Positions 25,845-36,312 of a DNA stretch of 64,000 nt are shown piece by piece. The first letter of the stretch is position 1. Each line of letters starts with the position of its first letter. The DNA comes from Pedobacter sp. (lineage in GTDB: Bacteria; Bacteroidota; Bacteroidia; Sphingobacteriales; Sphingobacteriaceae). The stretch is from positions 62,001 to 126,000 of the forward strand of contig SEDO01000003.1 of the NCBI GenBank assembly GCA_004211595.1. Reading direction: 5' to 3'. The position numbers and the translations under genes are program-made. Below the pieces are notes generated by a model that was not told where the DNA came from, did no database searches, and worked only from the letters and a program-made list of their open reading frames with translations.

Positions 25845-28793
25845 ATGAAAAAACACTACCCTATACCCTTTTTCGTATTTCTACTACATTTTATTTTCTA
25901 TGGCGTAGGTTTTACTCAAAAACCTACTTCTAAAAATTTTATACAATTTGTAAACCCATTTATCGGCACAGGAGGGCATGGTCACACATACCCAGGCTCA
26001 GCTTATCCATTTGGCATGATACAACCCGGACCTGATACTCGCTTAACTGGTTGGGATGGATGTTCAGGCTACCATTATACAGATTCGGTCGTATATGGTT
26101 TTTCTCAAACTCATTTAAGTGGAACAGGTATTGAAGATTACTGTGATTTTTTAATCATGCCAACTACTGGAAAACTCCAGTTAGCAAACAGTGATTACGC
26201 CTCCCCCTTTAAAAAATCTAATGAAAAAGCGAGTCCAGGCTATTATAGAACTATTTTAGACAAATACCAGATTGAAGCTGAAATGACTACTGGTAAACGG
26301 ACTGCAATTTATCAATTTACCTATCCCGAATCGAAAGAATCTAATATAATAATTGATCTAAAACATCGAGATAAAGTTCTCGATAGTTGGGTGGAAATTA
26401 TAAATAATAAAGAAATAAAAGGCTATAGAAAATCAAGTGCATGGGCTAAAAACCAAGATTTATATTTTCATATAAAATTTGAAAAACCATTTTTAAGTTC
26501 AGGTATTGCCATTGATGACCAGATTATCACGAGCAAAAAAGCTAGAGGTAAAAATATTAAATTATACTTAAGATTTCATACAAATAAAGGAGATAAAGTA
26601 AAAGCACAAGTAGCTATATCTGCTGTAGATATTGATGGAGCCACTAAAAATCTAAAAAGTGAAGAAAATGGTTACAACTTTGATCAAATGTTAAAAAATG
26701 TTCAATCAGCATGGAATCAAGAATTAAGTAAAATAGAAATAGAAGACAACAATATTGATAAAAAAACAACCTTTTATACGGCCCTTTACCACAGCTTTTT
26801 GAATCCTAATTTATATATGGATGTAGATCGAAGATATAGAGGTCTGGATCAAAAAATCCATCTAGCTAAAGACTTCGATTATTATACAGTTTTTAGTTTA
26901 TGGGATACCTATCGCACGGAAATGCCCCTATTAGCATTAATTGATAAGAAAAGAACACTTGATTTTATCAAGACATTTTTAGCGATGTATGAACAAAACA
27001 AAATGTTACCGATATGGCCATTAGCAAGTGAAGAAACCTTTTGTATGATTGGGAATCATGCTATTCCAGTCATTTTAGATGCTTTTAAGAAAGGAATTAC
27101 CGATTTTGATGTTAACCTAGCTTTAGAAGCCATGAAGGAATCGGTAAATCGTTCCCAGTTTGGATTAGATTCTTATAAAAACAATGGCCTAGTGGCTGCC
27201 GATTTTGAACATGAAAGTGCTTCTAAAACGGTCGAGTATGCTTATGACGACTGGTGTATAGCCCAATTTGCTAAATTACTCGGAAAAACGGAGGATTATA
27301 AAACCTATATTAAAAGAGCGCAGTATTGGAAAAATGTATATGATCCAATCTCAAAACATATTAGGGCTCGAAATAATGGGGGCTGGTGGAAGCCTTTTGA
27401 TGCTACCGAAGTAAATAATAATTATACAGAAGGCAATTCATGGCATTATTCATTTAGCACCCAACAAGATATAAATACGCATATTGATTTTATGGGAGGT
27501 GTTATCCCATTTGAAAGGAAATTAGATGAATTATTTACCACTTCTGCATCCCTAAGTGGAAGAGATCAAAGCGATATTACCGGATTAATTGGTCAATATG
27601 CTCATGGTAACGAGCCTAGCCACCACATGGCATATTTATTTAACTATACCCATCGTCCAGATAAAACTCAATATTATGTTCAAAAAATAATGAATGAACA
27701 ATATGCGAATAGACCTGACGGCTTATCTGGAAATGAAGATTGTGGGCAAATGTCTGCTTGGTTAGTCATGAGTTCGATGGGAATTTATCCTGTATCACCT
27801 GGAAATAATGTTTATACCATAGGAAGTCCATGGTTCAAAAAATCAATTATTCATTTAGAAAACGGGAAGAAAATTGAATTTAATGCTCCTGCCTATAATT
27901 CGCAGAATTATTTTATACAAAATATTGAATTAAATGGAAATCCGCATTCAAAGCTCTACATTAATTATGAAGATTTAACCCATGGAGCAACTATAAATTA
28001 CCAGCTTACCTCTGCTTCATCATTAGTTCATATTAATCAATTTGAAAAACCGGAAATGCGAATAACTGATGAACTGATTATCCCCAATCCAATTATAGAT
28101 GGACCAGCTGAAACATTCTCAAAAGATAGTTATATAAGTATTTCTAACAGCTTGCCCGATGTTGATATTTATTATACACTAGATGGCACTACCCCTACCG
28201 AACGCTCCCAAAAATATACATATCCAATATTTATTAACAATGATACTCACCTAAAGGCCATTGCTTATAAAGCTGGTAAAAGCCCAAGTTTTGTGTCCGA
28301 AGCTACTTACCATAAGATTGACAACAGTATAAAAATTAATGTCTTAAGCGAAATAAATAAAAGCTATACAGGGGGAGGGTCGGAGGCCTTAGTAGATGGC
28401 CTCAGCGGTCGATTAAATTGGAGGGTGGGTAATCGATGGCAAGGCTTTTGGGGAATTGACTTTATTGCTGAATTAGATTTAGGTAGTGTAAAGAATATTC
28501 AAGAAGTACAGTTGAATGCGCTTCAAGATACCCAAGCATGGATTATATTTCCTCCAGAAACTATTTTTTACGTCGCTGATGAAACTAAAGATTTTAAAGA
28601 AATAATACGTGTAAAGGCTCCTGCCAATCCAGAGGATTATAACCTTCAAATAAAATCAATAATTGGTAAAATCAATTCCTCCGGAAGGTATATTAAAATC
28701 TTGGCAAAAAACTATGGAGAACTCCCAACTTGGCATGAAGGAGCTGGAGGAAAAGCGCATAGCTTCTTTGATGAAATAAAAATCCTGCATTAA
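25845..28793 (+). CDS. GH92 family alpha-mannosidase with CHB_HEX_C and discoidin-like domains
   Basis: A secreted 982-residue exo-alpha-mannosidase that trims mannose from N-glycans (known family activity, mostly alpha-1,2 and related linkages). A signal peptide at about residues 1-24 is followed by the N-terminal beta-sandwich with [17 protein letters not shown]. The (alpha/alpha)6 barrel follows (about 285-700), with [12 protein letters not shown] and the catalytic-region motif [11 protein letters not shown] near 629. A CHB_HEX_C-like domain (about 762-822, [11 protein letters not shown]) and an F5/8-type C domain (about 830-982) come last and probably bind sugar. It starts 1 nt after cutC and is last in the operon. 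Its 3' end is 53 nt before lepA. Confidence 0.96.
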   Translation: MKKHYPIPFFVFLLHFIFYGVGFTQKPTSKNFIQFVNPFIGTGGHGHTYPGSAYPFGMIQPGPDTRLTGWDGCSGYHYTDSVVYGFSQTHLSGTGIEDYCDFLIMPTTGKLQLANSDYASPFKKSNEKASPGYYRTILDKYQIEAEMTTGKRTAIYQFTYPESKESNIIIDLKHRDKVLDSWVEIINNKEIKGYRKSSAWAKNQDLYFHIKFEKPFLSSGIAIDDQIITSKKARGKNIKLYLRFHTNKGDKVKAQVAISAVDIDGATKNLKSEENGYNFDQMLKNVQSAWNQELSKIEIEDNNIDKKTTFYTALYHSFLNPNLYMDVDRRYRGLDQKIHLAKDFDYYTVFSLWDTYRTEMPLLALIDKKRTLDFIKTFLAMYEQNKMLPIWPLASEETFCMIGNHAIPVILDAFKKGITDFDVNLALEAMKESVNRSQFGLDSYKNNGLVAADFEHESASKTVEYAYDDWCIAQFAKLLGKTEDYKTYIKRAQYWKNVYDPISKHIRARNNGGWWKPFDATEVNNNYTEGNSWHYSFSTQQDINTHIDFMGGVIPFERKLDELFTTSASLSGRDQSDITGLIGQYAHGNEPSHHMAYLFNYTHRPDKTQYYVQKIMNEQYANRPDGLSGNEDCGQMSAWLVMSSMGIYPVSPGNNVYTIGSPWFKKSIIHLENGKKIEFNAPAYNSQNYFIQNIELNGNPHSKLYINYEDLTHGATINYQLTSASSLVHINQFEKPEMRITDELIIPNPIIDGPAETFSKDSYISISNSLPDVDIYYTLDGTTPTERSQKYTYPIFINNDTHLKAIAYKAGKSPSFVSEATYHKIDNSIKINVLSEINKSYTGGGSEALVDGLSGRLNWRVGNRWQGFWGIDFIAELDLGSVKNIQEVQLNALQDTQAWIIFPPETIFYVADETKDFKEIIRVKAPANPEDYNLQIKSIIGKINSSGRYIKILAKNYGELPTWHEGAGGKAHSFFDEIKILH

Positions 28794-28831
28794 GCCCTCT
28801 TATACCCCACAAATTAATGGGGAAAAAAAAC

Positions 28832-28839
28832 TATCTTTG
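28832..28839 (+). promoter_or_regulatory. -7 promoter box TATCTTTG for lepA
   Basis: Exact Bacteroidota TAnnTTTG element ending 7 nt before the lepA ATG at 28847, so the transcript should have almost no leader. It also argues against the ORF-track start at 28817, which lies upstream of the promoter box. Confidence 0.65.
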
Positions 28840-28846
28840 CAGCAAA

Positions 28847-30634
28847 ATGAAGCAGATTAGAAATTTTTGCATTATCGCACATATTGATCACGGGAAAAGT
28901 ACCTTAGCCGATCGTTTATTAGAATATACAAATACTATATCTCAACGGGAGGCACAAGCTCAGTTGTTAGATAATATGGACTTAGAAAGAGAGCGTGGAA
29001 TTACCATTAAAAGTCACGCTATTCAAATGAACTATGTCCATGAAGGGGTTACCTATGTTTTCAATTTAATTGACACACCCGGACACGTCGATTTTTCTTA
29101 CGAAGTTTCACGTTCCATTGCTGCATGTGAAGGAGCTCTTTTAATTGTAGATGCTTCCCAAGGAATTCAAGCTCAAACGATTTCCAATTTATATTTAGCA
29201 TTAGAGCATGATCTGGAAATCATTCCTATTCTAAATAAAATGGATTTACCTGGGGCTATGCCTGAAGAAGTAAAAGATCAAATTATCGACTTAATTGGTT
29301 GTAAACGGGATGATATTATCCCAGCCTCTGGTAAAACAGGCATGGGTATTCCAGATATTTTACAAGCCATTGTAGAACGAGTTCCTGCTCCTGTGGGCGA
29401 ACCTAATGCCCCTTTACAAGCGTTGATTTTTGATAGCGTTTTTAATTCCTTTAGAGGAATTATTGCTTATTATAAAGTAGTAAATGGGGAAATAAAGAAA
29501 GGTGATAAAGTAAAGTTTATCAATACGGGAAAACAATATATCGCGGATGAAGTAGGGATCCTAAAATTAGATATGGCCCCTCGTAATTCTGTTAAAACGG
29601 GAGATGTTGGTTATATAATTTCCGGCATTAAAGAGGCCCGTGAGGTGAAAGTTGGCGATACCATTACTACTGTAGAAAATGGATCTTCTGAGGGCATACA
29701 AGGATTTGAGGAAGTAAAACCAATGGTATTTGCTGGCATATATCCTGTAGATACAGAAGACTATGAGGAACTTCGAGAAGCCATGCACAAGTTGCAACTA
29801 AATGACGCCTCTATTGTTTTTGAACCAGAAAGTTCGGCTGCCTTAGGGTTTGGTTTTAGATGCGGTTTCTTGGGTATGCTTCACATGGAGATTATACAAG
29901 AACGTTTAGAGCGCGAATTCGATATGACAGTAATTACTACTGTACCTAACGTATCTTATTTAGCCCATACCACAAAAGATGAAGAAATAATTGTAAATAA
30001 TCCTTCCGATTTACCTGATCCAAGTAAATTAAACTTTGTTGAAGAACCTTTCATCAAGGCTAATATTATTACTAAATCAGAATTTGTAGGACCTGTTTTA
30101 TCCCTTTGTATTCAAAAACGTGGGGTTATTATCAATCAATCTTATTTAACTTCAGATCGTGTTGAATTAGTTTTTGAAATGCCTATGGGCGAAATTGTAT
30201 TCGATTTCTATGATAAATTAAAAACAATTTCTAAAGGATATGCTTCATTTGACTATCACCAAATTGGCTATAGAAAATCAGATTTAGTTCGTTTGGATAT
30301 GTTATTAAACGAAGAACCGGTAGATGCCTTATCATCGCTAATCCATCGAAGTAATGCCTATGATTTCGGCAAGAAAATTTGTGAAAAACTAAGGGAACTT
30401 ATCCCAAGACAGCAATTTGAAATTAAAATTCAAGCCTCTATTGGAGCCAAGGTAATAGCCCGTGAAACCTTAAGTGCCTTGAGAAAAGACGTTACAGCTA
30501 AGTGTTATGGTGGAGATATTTCAAGGAAACGGAAGTTATTAGAAAAACAAAAGAAAGGAAAGAAACGTATGCGTCAAGTTGGTAACGTAGAAATTCCTCA
30601 ATCAGCATTTATGGCTGTATTAAAACTAGATTAA
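28847..30634 (+). CDS. lepA: elongation factor 4 (LepA)
   Basis: A ribosome-associated translational GTPase thought to act on stalled or immature ribosomes. The start is set at the ATG 28847 ([19 protein letters not shown]), giving 595 residues, the usual family size; the track start at 28817 adds ten residues encoded across the promoter box. Motifs are AHIDHGKST (G1), RERGITIKS (G2), DTPGHVD (G3), LNKMDLP (G4), the EF-Tu domain 2, domain III and the LepA-specific C-terminal domain with [17 protein letters not shown]. folD follows 20 nt later on the same strand. Confidence 0.98.
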   Translation: MKQIRNFCIIAHIDHGKSTLADRLLEYTNTISQREAQAQLLDNMDLERERGITIKSHAIQMNYVHEGVTYVFNLIDTPGHVDFSYEVSRSIAACEGALLIVDASQGIQAQTISNLYLALEHDLEIIPILNKMDLPGAMPEEVKDQIIDLIGCKRDDIIPASGKTGMGIPDILQAIVERVPAPVGEPNAPLQALIFDSVFNSFRGIIAYYKVVNGEIKKGDKVKFINTGKQYIADEVGILKLDMAPRNSVKTGDVGYIISGIKEAREVKVGDTITTVENGSSEGIQGFEEVKPMVFAGIYPVDTEDYEELREAMHKLQLNDASIVFEPESSAALGFGFRCGFLGMLHMEIIQERLEREFDMTVITTVPNVSYLAHTTKDEEIIVNNPSDLPDPSKLNFVEEPFIKANIITKSEFVGPVLSLCIQKRGVIINQSYLTSDRVELVFEMPMGEIVFDFYDKLKTISKGYASFDYHQIGYRKSDLVRLDMLLNEEPVDALSSLIHRSNAYDFGKKICEKLRELIPRQQFEIKIQASIGAKVIARETLSALRKDVTAKCYGGDISRKRKLLEKQKKGKKRMRQVGNVEIPQSAFMAVLKLD

Positions 30635-30654
30635 AAAAATTAAACATTATACTT

Positions 30655-31536
30655 ATGCAACTCTTAGATGGTAAATTTGTTTCCGAAAAAATTAAAGCTG
30701 AAATTGCGTTAGAAGCAGCAGATTTTTTAGCTAGTAGTGGAAGGAAACCTCATTTAGTAGCCATCTTAGTGGGAAATGATGGAGGAAGTGAAACCTATGT
30801 AGCCAGCAAAATGAAAAATTGCGAAAAAGTAGGTTTTAAATCTTCTCTCATTCGATATAATACAGAAGTTACAGAAGCTGAATTAATCAATAAGATTTCA
30901 GAAATTAATTTCGATTCTGAAGTAGACGGTTTAATAGTTCAACTTCCATTACCCGCACATATTGATCCAGAGAAAATTACTGAAGCGATTAATTATAAAA
31001 AAGATGTAGATGGCTTCCACCCTATCAATTTAGGTCGTATGATGCGTAATTTACCCTGTTTTATACCTGCTACACCCTATGGTATATTACTGATGTTAGA
31101 AGCTTACCAAATAAATACAAGCGGTATGCACTGTGTAGTAGTAGGAAGAAGTAATATCGTAGGCAGCCCGATGAGTGTATTAATGGCTAGAAATTCTAAT
31201 CCTGGTAATTGTACTGTAACTCTAACTCATAGTAGAACCCAGAACCTTAAGGAAATGGTGCTTCAAGGCGATATAATTGTAGCTGCTATCGGAAAGAAGA
31301 ATTTTATTACAGCGGATATGGTTAAACCAGGTGCCATTATTATAGATGTGGGCATAAATAGAGAGGTATCTACTGAAACTAAATCAGGCTATAAATTATA
31401 TGGCGATGTAGATTTTGAACAAGTAGCCCCCATTTCATCTTGGATAACACCTGTACCAGGAGGGGTTGGTTTAATGACTATCGTGGGTTTATTAAAGAAC
31501 ACCCTGGCTTCTGCTAAAGGAGAAATTTATAGTTAA
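30655..31536 (+). CDS. folD: bifunctional methylenetetrahydrofolate dehydrogenase/methenyltetrahydrofolate cyclohydrolase
   Basis: Interconverts 5,10-methylene- and 10-formyl-tetrahydrofolate in one-carbon metabolism. The 293-residue length and motifs are standard: [22 protein letters not shown] (catalytic Lys region), [29 protein letters not shown] (NADP site) and [10 protein letters not shown] at the C-terminus. It is 20 nt after lepA. Its stop codon overlaps the stop of the convergent Rieske gene (four shared bases TTAA). Confidence 0.98.
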   Translation: MQLLDGKFVSEKIKAEIALEAADFLASSGRKPHLVAILVGNDGGSETYVASKMKNCEKVGFKSSLIRYNTEVTEAELINKISEINFDSEVDGLIVQLPLPAHIDPEKITEAINYKKDVDGFHPINLGRMMRNLPCFIPATPYGILLMLEAYQINTSGMHCVVVGRSNIVGSPMSVLMARNSNPGNCTVTLTHSRTQNLKEMVLQGDIIVAAIGKKNFITADMVKPGAIIIDVGINREVSTETKSGYKLYGDVDFEQVAPISSWITPVPGGVGLMTIVGLLKNTLASAKGEIYS

Positions 31537-31892
31537 TCCCCCTCTCCTTCAGAACTTTTCCGGTTAAATAATCTACTCCAAAGAGAAACTTTAAACCCGA
31601 TGAAAATATCTTGTTGAACAATTTTTACTTGATAAATTCGAATGGAGTCTCCTTGACCTTCGGAACCATATCCTGTTTGTACATCATAAGACCAGCGATG
31701 GATTGGACAAATAATATGGCCATTTTCAAATTTACCATAGTTTAATTGACCCCCAGCATGCGGACAGCGATTTTGAAAAGCATATAGATGATTACCTCGC
31801 TTAACCATACAGATGCGTTTATCATTTAATTGGATGGCTTCGATAAAGTCATCCGAAGTTAATTGAATTGGTGCTTTTAGCCATTTTATCAT
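31533..31892 (-). CDS. small Rieske [2Fe-2S] protein
   Basis: A 119-residue soluble protein with both cluster-binding motifs: CPHAGG (C-x-H) and CPIHRW (C-x2-H), about 17 residues apart. No signal peptide or membrane anchor is seen, so it is probably a cytoplasmic ferredoxin-like Rieske protein, similar to small nitrite-reductase or dioxygenase ferredoxin components. No partner oxygenase or reductase gene is adjacent, so its electron partner is unknown. It is convergent with folD, with overlapping stop codons, and divergent from queE. Confidence 0.9.
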   Translation of the reverse strand: MIKWLKAPIQLTSDDFIEAIQLNDKRICMVKRGNHLYAFQNRCPHAGGQLNYGKFENGHIICPIHRWSYDVQTGYGSEGQGDSIRIYQVKIVQQDIFIGFKVSLWSRLFNRKSSEGEGD

Positions 31893-31952
31893 GTAATCGC
31901 AACTTTATTGGCTCTAATATACGCTTTATGTTCTTTTCACCTAACTAATTAA

Positions 31953-31960
31953 TATCTTTG
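31953..31960 (+). promoter_or_regulatory. -7 promoter box TATCTTTG for queE
   Basis: Exact TAnnTTTG match 12 nt before the queE ATG at 31973. The ORF-track start (TTG, 31958) uses the last bases of this box and is therefore unlikely. Confidence 0.65.
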
Positions 31961-31972
31961 CAAGCAAATTTT

Positions 31973-32596
31973 ATGGCAAATAATATACCTGAAAACGGCA
32001 CCCTACTTCCCTTAATGGAAGAATTTTACACCATCCAAGGAGAAGGTTACAATACTGGTAAAGCAGCATACTTTATACGATTAGGTGGTTGTGATGTTGG
32101 TTGTCATTGGTGTGATGTTAAAGAAAGTTGGAATGCGGACCTTCATGAATTAACGCCCACTGATGAAATAGTTAAACATGCCAAAAATTATCCTGGAAAA
32201 GCCGTAGTAGTAACCGGTGGAGAACCTTTAATATATAATTTGGATGATTTAACACAGAAGTTAAAAGCCGCAGAAATGTTAACGTTTATCGAAACTTCCG
32301 GGGCATATCCCCTTTCCGGAATATGGGATTGGATCTGTTTATCCCCTAAAAAATTTAAAGCTCCTCGTCCAGATATTTTGCCACTAGCTAATGAACTCAA
32401 GGTAATTGTGTTTAATAAAAGTGATTTTCAATGGGCTGAAGAGCATGCTCAGCACGTATCTCCGCATTGTAAACTATATTTGCAACCAGAATGGTCAAAA
32501 TCTAAAGAAATGACACCCATGATTATAGATTATGTGATGGCTAATCCAAAATGGGAAATATCTTTGCAAACACATAAATATTTAAATATCCCCTAA
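31973..32596 (+). CDS. queE: 7-carboxy-7-deazaguanine synthase
   Basis: A radical-SAM enzyme in preQ0/queuosine synthesis that turns 6-carboxytetrahydropterin into 7-carboxy-7-deazaguanine. The [4Fe-4S]-binding CxxxCxxC motif appears as CDVGCHWC, preceded by EFYTIQGEGYNTGKAAYFIRLGG at the N-terminus and followed by VVTGGEPL. With the ATG at 31973 it has 207 residues, normal for the Bacteroidota form. The track start at the TTG 31958 lies inside the promoter box. queC, queD and queF are not in the window; the YhhQ transporter is about 9 kb upstream. Confidence 0.95.
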   Translation: MANNIPENGTLLPLMEEFYTIQGEGYNTGKAAYFIRLGGCDVGCHWCDVKESWNADLHELTPTDEIVKHAKNYPGKAVVVTGGEPLIYNLDDLTQKLKAAEMLTFIETSGAYPLSGIWDWICLSPKKFKAPRPDILPLANELKVIVFNKSDFQWAEEHAQHVSPHCKLYLQPEWSKSKEMTPMIIDYVMANPKWEISLQTHKYLNIP

Positions 32597-32689
32597 CTAA
32601 AAAAATACACTATTATTCTAAATTGGAATACTAAAGTTTTTAAAAATATTTTGCATTTTTAAGGCTACTAACGCTCAAAAAACTTATAT

Positions 32690-33103
32690 ATGCAAAATTA
32701 CACGAACCATAAAAGATATAATAAACCTTTTCACTTTCTCTTCATTCCTTTATTATTAGGAGGTGTTATATACTTCTCATATACTTTATTACAAGAATTT
32801 AGTGATATAAAATTAGGAATGGCACTTGCTTATACAGCCTTAATTATCATTGCCATTTTTAGTAGGGCATTTGCATTGAAAGCACAAGATAGAGCCATAC
32901 GGGCGGAAGAAAGCCTCCGATATTTTATGCTCACCGGTAAACCCATACCAAAAACTCTTCGTATACGCCAAATATTAGCATTACGATTTGCTGAAGACAC
33001 AGAATTTGTGCAACTAGTAGACCGATGTGAATTTGATAAACTTAGCTCAGATGAAATCAAACGCTCCATAATAGATTGGCGTGCTGATAATTATCGAATT
33101 TAA
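32690..33103 (+). CDS. DUF6526 family membrane protein
   Basis: A 137-residue protein with two predicted membrane helices (about residues 14-34 and 42-62) and a conserved cytoplasmic tail containing FALKAQDRAIRAEESLRYF, LTGKPIP, ILALRFAEDTEF and IIDWRADNYRI. This pattern matches the Bacteroidota DUF6526 family, whose function is not known. It has its own ATG start after a 93-nt gap from queE. Its stop codon abuts the stop of a frameshifted micro-ORF on the other strand with no base between. Confidence 0.85.
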   Translation: MQNYTNHKRYNKPFHFLFIPLLLGGVIYFSYTLLQEFSDIKLGMALAYTALIIIAIFSRAFALKAQDRAIRAEESLRYFMLTGKPIPKTLRIRQILALRFAEDTEFVQLVDRCEFDKLSSDEIKRSIIDWRADNYRI

Positions 33104-33207
33104 TTAGGTATTTATTGTATAAACTTCTGGATTAAACCATTCCATGAAGTGTTCAGGTTTAGGTAATTAATTAAGTAGTTATCAAAACCATTTTCATAGA
33201 TTTCCAT
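33104..33207 (-). pseudogene. frameshifted 34-residue micro-gene downstream of kdsA
   Basis: An ATG at 33207, 8 nt after the kdsA stop, opens a frame reading MEIYENGFDNYLINYL. As given it continues to a stop at 33112 (31 residues). Adding one A to the AAA run at the CTAAACC sequence joins it to a second frame reading KPEHFMEWFNPEVYTINT and ending exactly at 33104, next to the DUF6526 stop. The composite is protein-like and fits the gap perfectly. This could be a real frameshift, a sequencing indel, or less likely recoding, as there is no canonical slippery heptamer. A 7-bp inverted repeat GTTATCA/TGATAAC also spans its 5' part. Confidence 0.4.
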
Positions 33208-33215
33208 GATAACAA

Positions 33216-34025
33216 CTATTTAACTGCTTCTCTAACCCGAATGAGTTTAACCAATAAATCTTCCAAATAATCCAAATGTAACATATTGGCACCATCCGAT
33301 TTGGCTTCAGCAGGATTAGGATGAGTTTCAATAAATAAACCATCGGCACCAACTGCTATAGCCGCTTTGGCAATGGTTTCAATTAACTCCGGCTTACCAC
33401 CTGTTACTCCAGAACTTTGATTAGGTTGTTGTAAAGAATGCGTACAATCCATCACCACAGGTACGCCAAAACTGCGCATTTCTGGGATACCTCTAAAATC
33501 TACTATTAGATCTTGGTATCCAAAACTATTTCCTCTATCTGTTAGAACTACTTTATCATTTCCTGCCTCTTTTATCTTTTCTACAGCAAACTTCATAGAA
33601 CCAGCCGACAAAAACTGACCTTTTTTTACATTCACTGTTTTACCGGTTTGGGCAGCGGCAATTAATAAATCAGTTTGGCGGCATAAAAATGCTGGTATTT
33701 GTAATACATCAACATATTCAGCAGCCATGGCAGCTTCTGCACTTTCGTGAATATCGGTTACAGTAGGCACTCCAAATGTAGCACTCACTTTAGCTAAAAT
33801 TCGCAAAGCTTTTTCATCCCCAATTCCGGTAAATGAACTCCCTTTACTACGATTTGCTTTTTTATAAGAACCTTTAAAAATAAAAGGGATTTGGTATTTA
33901 TCAGTAATAGTTACAATTCTTTCAGCAATTCTCAAGGCAATTTCCTCTCCTTCAATAGCACAAGGTCCGGCCATTAAAAAGAAATTACCATTACCTAAAA
34001 ATTTTATTTGTGGAATATTTAACAT
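33216..34025 (-). CDS. kdsA: 3-deoxy-8-phosphooctulonate synthase (Kdo-8-phosphate synthase)
   Basis: Condenses arabinose-5-phosphate and phosphoenolpyruvate to Kdo-8-phosphate for the inner core of lipopolysaccharide. The 269-residue protein has FLMAGPCAIEGEE, FKGSYKKANRSKGSSFTGIG, VTDIHE, QIPAFLCRQTDLL, DRGNSFGYQDLIVD, DCTHSLQQP and the C-terminal ETHPNPAEAKSDG. It starts 11 nt downstream of recQ, in the same direction. kdsD, which makes its arabinose-5-phosphate substrate, lies on the other side of recQ on the opposite strand. Confidence 0.97.
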   Translation of the reverse strand: MLNIPQIKFLGNGNFFLMAGPCAIEGEEIALRIAERIVTITDKYQIPFIFKGSYKKANRSKGSSFTGIGDEKALRILAKVSATFGVPTVTDIHESAEAAMAAEYVDVLQIPAFLCRQTDLLIAAAQTGKTVNVKKGQFLSAGSMKFAVEKIKEAGNDKVVLTDRGNSFGYQDLIVDFRGIPEMRSFGVPVVMDCTHSLQQPNQSSGVTGGKPELIETIAKAAIAVGADGLFIETHPNPAEAKSDGANMLHLDYLEDLLVKLIRVREAVK

Positions 34026-34036
34026 CTTAATTATAA

Positions 34037-36226
34037 TTAATTTCCGAATTCTGACATAAATTTAATTCGCATAATTTGAATCTCTTCCCGACTATAATCT
34101 GTTTCACCCAACTCCTTTAATGCTTCATCTATTGAATCAGAATCGGCATTTTTGAAGTAATCGAACACTTCATCTTGACGATCTTCATCAATAATCTCAT
34201 CTACATAATAAGTCAGATTCAGCTTAGTACCTGAATTTACAATCGCTTCAACTTCTTTCAATATATCATCATATGTAATCCCTTTTGCACGGGCAATATC
34301 TTCTAAGCCAATTTGCCTATCGATATTTTGAATAATTGAAACTTTTAAAGCCGATTTATTTGCTTGTGTTTTGATAACCAAATCAATGGGTCTTTCGATA
34401 TCGTTATCTTCCACATACTTTTTAATTAACTCAATAAAAGGAGCTCCAAATTTTAATGCTTTTCCATTCCCAACACCTGAAATTTGCTTTAGCTCATCAA
34501 TAGAAATTGGATAATGCGTGCACATTTCTTCCAGAGATGGGTCTTGGAAAACTACAAAAGGTGGAACCGATTTTTGCTTAGCAATTTTTTTCCTAAGATC
34601 TTTTAATAAACCTAATAATTGGGAATCTAAGGTAGAACCACCATGTTTAGGGGCATCCTCATCATCTTCCACATTGAGATCAATTATTTCATTAAGTATG
34701 AATTTTATGGCATAAGGATTTTCTATGAAATCTCTTCCTAAAGCAGTGAGATGTAATAAGCCATAATTATCGATATCTTTGGCTAAGAAGTTATGTAAAA
34801 CTGCTTGGCGAATTAAGGATTTCCAAATGTTAATGCCTGCTTCTTTCCCACATCCAAATTCACTTAATTTTTGATGTTCATAAGCAATAGTTTGAGCAGT
34901 TTCTAATCCCAACAAAATATTTAATAAATGGGCATCATCAAATTGTTCTCCTGTTTTTTGAATTAACTTTAATAAACCACTCAATTTATCTTCTGCATCA
35001 AAATATTGTTTACTTTTCTTGCAATTATCGCACATGGAGTTACACCCAGTTTCGTTAAAATTTTCTCCAAAGTAATGTAGAATTTGTTTTCTTCTACAAA
35101 CGCTTGATTCGGCATAATCAATCACCTCTTTTAATATTTGGGTACCAATTTCTCGTTCAGAGACTGGTTTATCTTTCATAAACTTAGCTAGTTTATCAAT
35201 ATCCTTCTCTGAATAAAATGCAATGCATACCCCTTCTCCTCCATCTCTTCCAGCTCGGCCTGTTTCTTGATAATAACCTTCCATACTTTTCGGCATATCA
35301 TGATGAATCACGAAACGTACATCCGGTTTATCTATACCCATCCCAAAAGCAATTGTAGCTACAATTACTTCCACATCTTCCATCAAAAATTTATCTTGCG
35401 TTTCAGCCCTTACTTTAGGCTCTAAACCAGCATGATAAGGCAAGGCTTTAATTCCATTTAAATTTAAATTCTCAGCTAATTCCTCCACCTTTTTACGACT
35501 CAGGCAATAGATAATTCCCGATTTGCCGGTATTATACTTGATGTACCTGATAATCTCCTTCATAACATCCTTTTTAGGGCGGATCTCATAAAACAAATTT
35601 GGTCTATTAAAGGAAGACTTAAATAAAGTTGCATCCGTCATTTGCAGGTTTTTAATAATATCCTGCTGCACTTTCGGAGTTGCCGTTGCGGTTAAGGCAA
35701 TAATTGGAATATTGGCACCTAAGCCTGTGATAACTTGTCTTATTTTGCGGTATTCGGGTCTAAAATCATGCCCCCATTCTGAAATACAGTGCGCTTCATC
35801 AACCGCCACAAACGAAATCTTAAGTAATTTTAAAAACTCCACATTTTCAGCTTTAGCTAAAGATTCTGGCGCAACATATAATAACTTAGTTTGTCCATTC
35901 AACAAATCACTTTTAACTTGAGTGATTTCAGATTTACTAAGGGAAGAATTTAAAAAATGGGCTATACTGTCATTTCCACCAAAGGCTCTTAATTGATCAA
36001 CTTGATTTTTCATCAAAGCTATTAAAGGAGAAATCACAATAGCTGTACCTTCACTCATTAAAGCTGGCAATTGGTAACATATGGATTTACCCCCGCCAGT
36101 CGGCATGATAACAAAGGTATTTTTACCCTCCAAAATATTAGTAATGATTGGCTCTTGATCACCTTTGAAGTTATCAAAACCAAAGAAAGTTTGAAGGTTA
36201 TCAAACAACGACTTTTTCACATCCAT
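34037..36226 (-). CDS. recQ: ATP-dependent DNA helicase RecQ
   Basis: A 3'-5' superfamily 2 helicase in recombination and repair. The track start is a TTG at 36238; the ATG at 36226 (MDVKKSLFDN) is preferred and gives 729 residues. Motifs are MPTGGGKSICYQLPA (I), VDEAHCISEWGHDFRP (II, DEAH), LTATATPKV (III), AFGMGIDKPDVRFVIH (V) and YYQETGRAGRDGGEG (VI). The zinc-binding cysteines are in CRRKQILHYF and CNSMCDNCKK. The RQC winged helix and an HRDC domain (about residues 520-600) follow. A further C-terminal extension of about 110 acidic residues is seen in Bacteroidota RecQ. It is divergent from kdsD. Confidence 0.97.
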   Translation of the reverse strand: MDVKKSLFDNLQTFFGFDNFKGDQEPIITNILEGKNTFVIMPTGGGKSICYQLPALMSEGTAIVISPLIALMKNQVDQLRAFGGNDSIAHFLNSSLSKSEITQVKSDLLNGQTKLLYVAPESLAKAENVEFLKLLKISFVAVDEAHCISEWGHDFRPEYRKIRQVITGLGANIPIIALTATATPKVQQDIIKNLQMTDATLFKSSFNRPNLFYEIRPKKDVMKEIIRYIKYNTGKSGIIYCLSRKKVEELAENLNLNGIKALPYHAGLEPKVRAETQDKFLMEDVEVIVATIAFGMGIDKPDVRFVIHHDMPKSMEGYYQETGRAGRDGGEGVCIAFYSEKDIDKLAKFMKDKPVSEREIGTQILKEVIDYAESSVCRRKQILHYFGENFNETGCNSMCDNCKKSKQYFDAEDKLSGLLKLIQKTGEQFDDAHLLNILLGLETAQTIAYEHQKLSEFGCGKEAGINIWKSLIRQAVLHNFLAKDIDNYGLLHLTALGRDFIENPYAIKFILNEIIDLNVEDDEDAPKHGGSTLDSQLLGLLKDLRKKIAKQKSVPPFVVFQDPSLEEMCTHYPISIDELKQISGVGNGKALKFGAPFIELIKKYVEDNDIERPIDLVIKTQANKSALKVSIIQNIDRQIGLEDIARAKGITYDDILKEVEAIVNSGTKLNLTYYVDEIIDEDRQDEVFDYFKNADSDSIDEALKELGETDYSREEIQIMRIKFMSEFGN

Positions 36227-36268
36227 CTTCTGAATCAAATATTCTCTGAATTATTATTCAAAATAACA

Positions 36269-36276
36269 TAATTTTG
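36269..36276 (+). promoter_or_regulatory. -7 promoter box TAATTTTG for kdsD
   Basis: Exact TAnnTTTG match 36 nt upstream of the kdsD start in the 86-nt divergent region with recQ. No -33 TTTG at the usual spacing. Confidence 0.45.
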
Positions 36277-36312
36277 CATTAATTTAAGCATTAATTATTA
36301 ATAAAATTCTCC

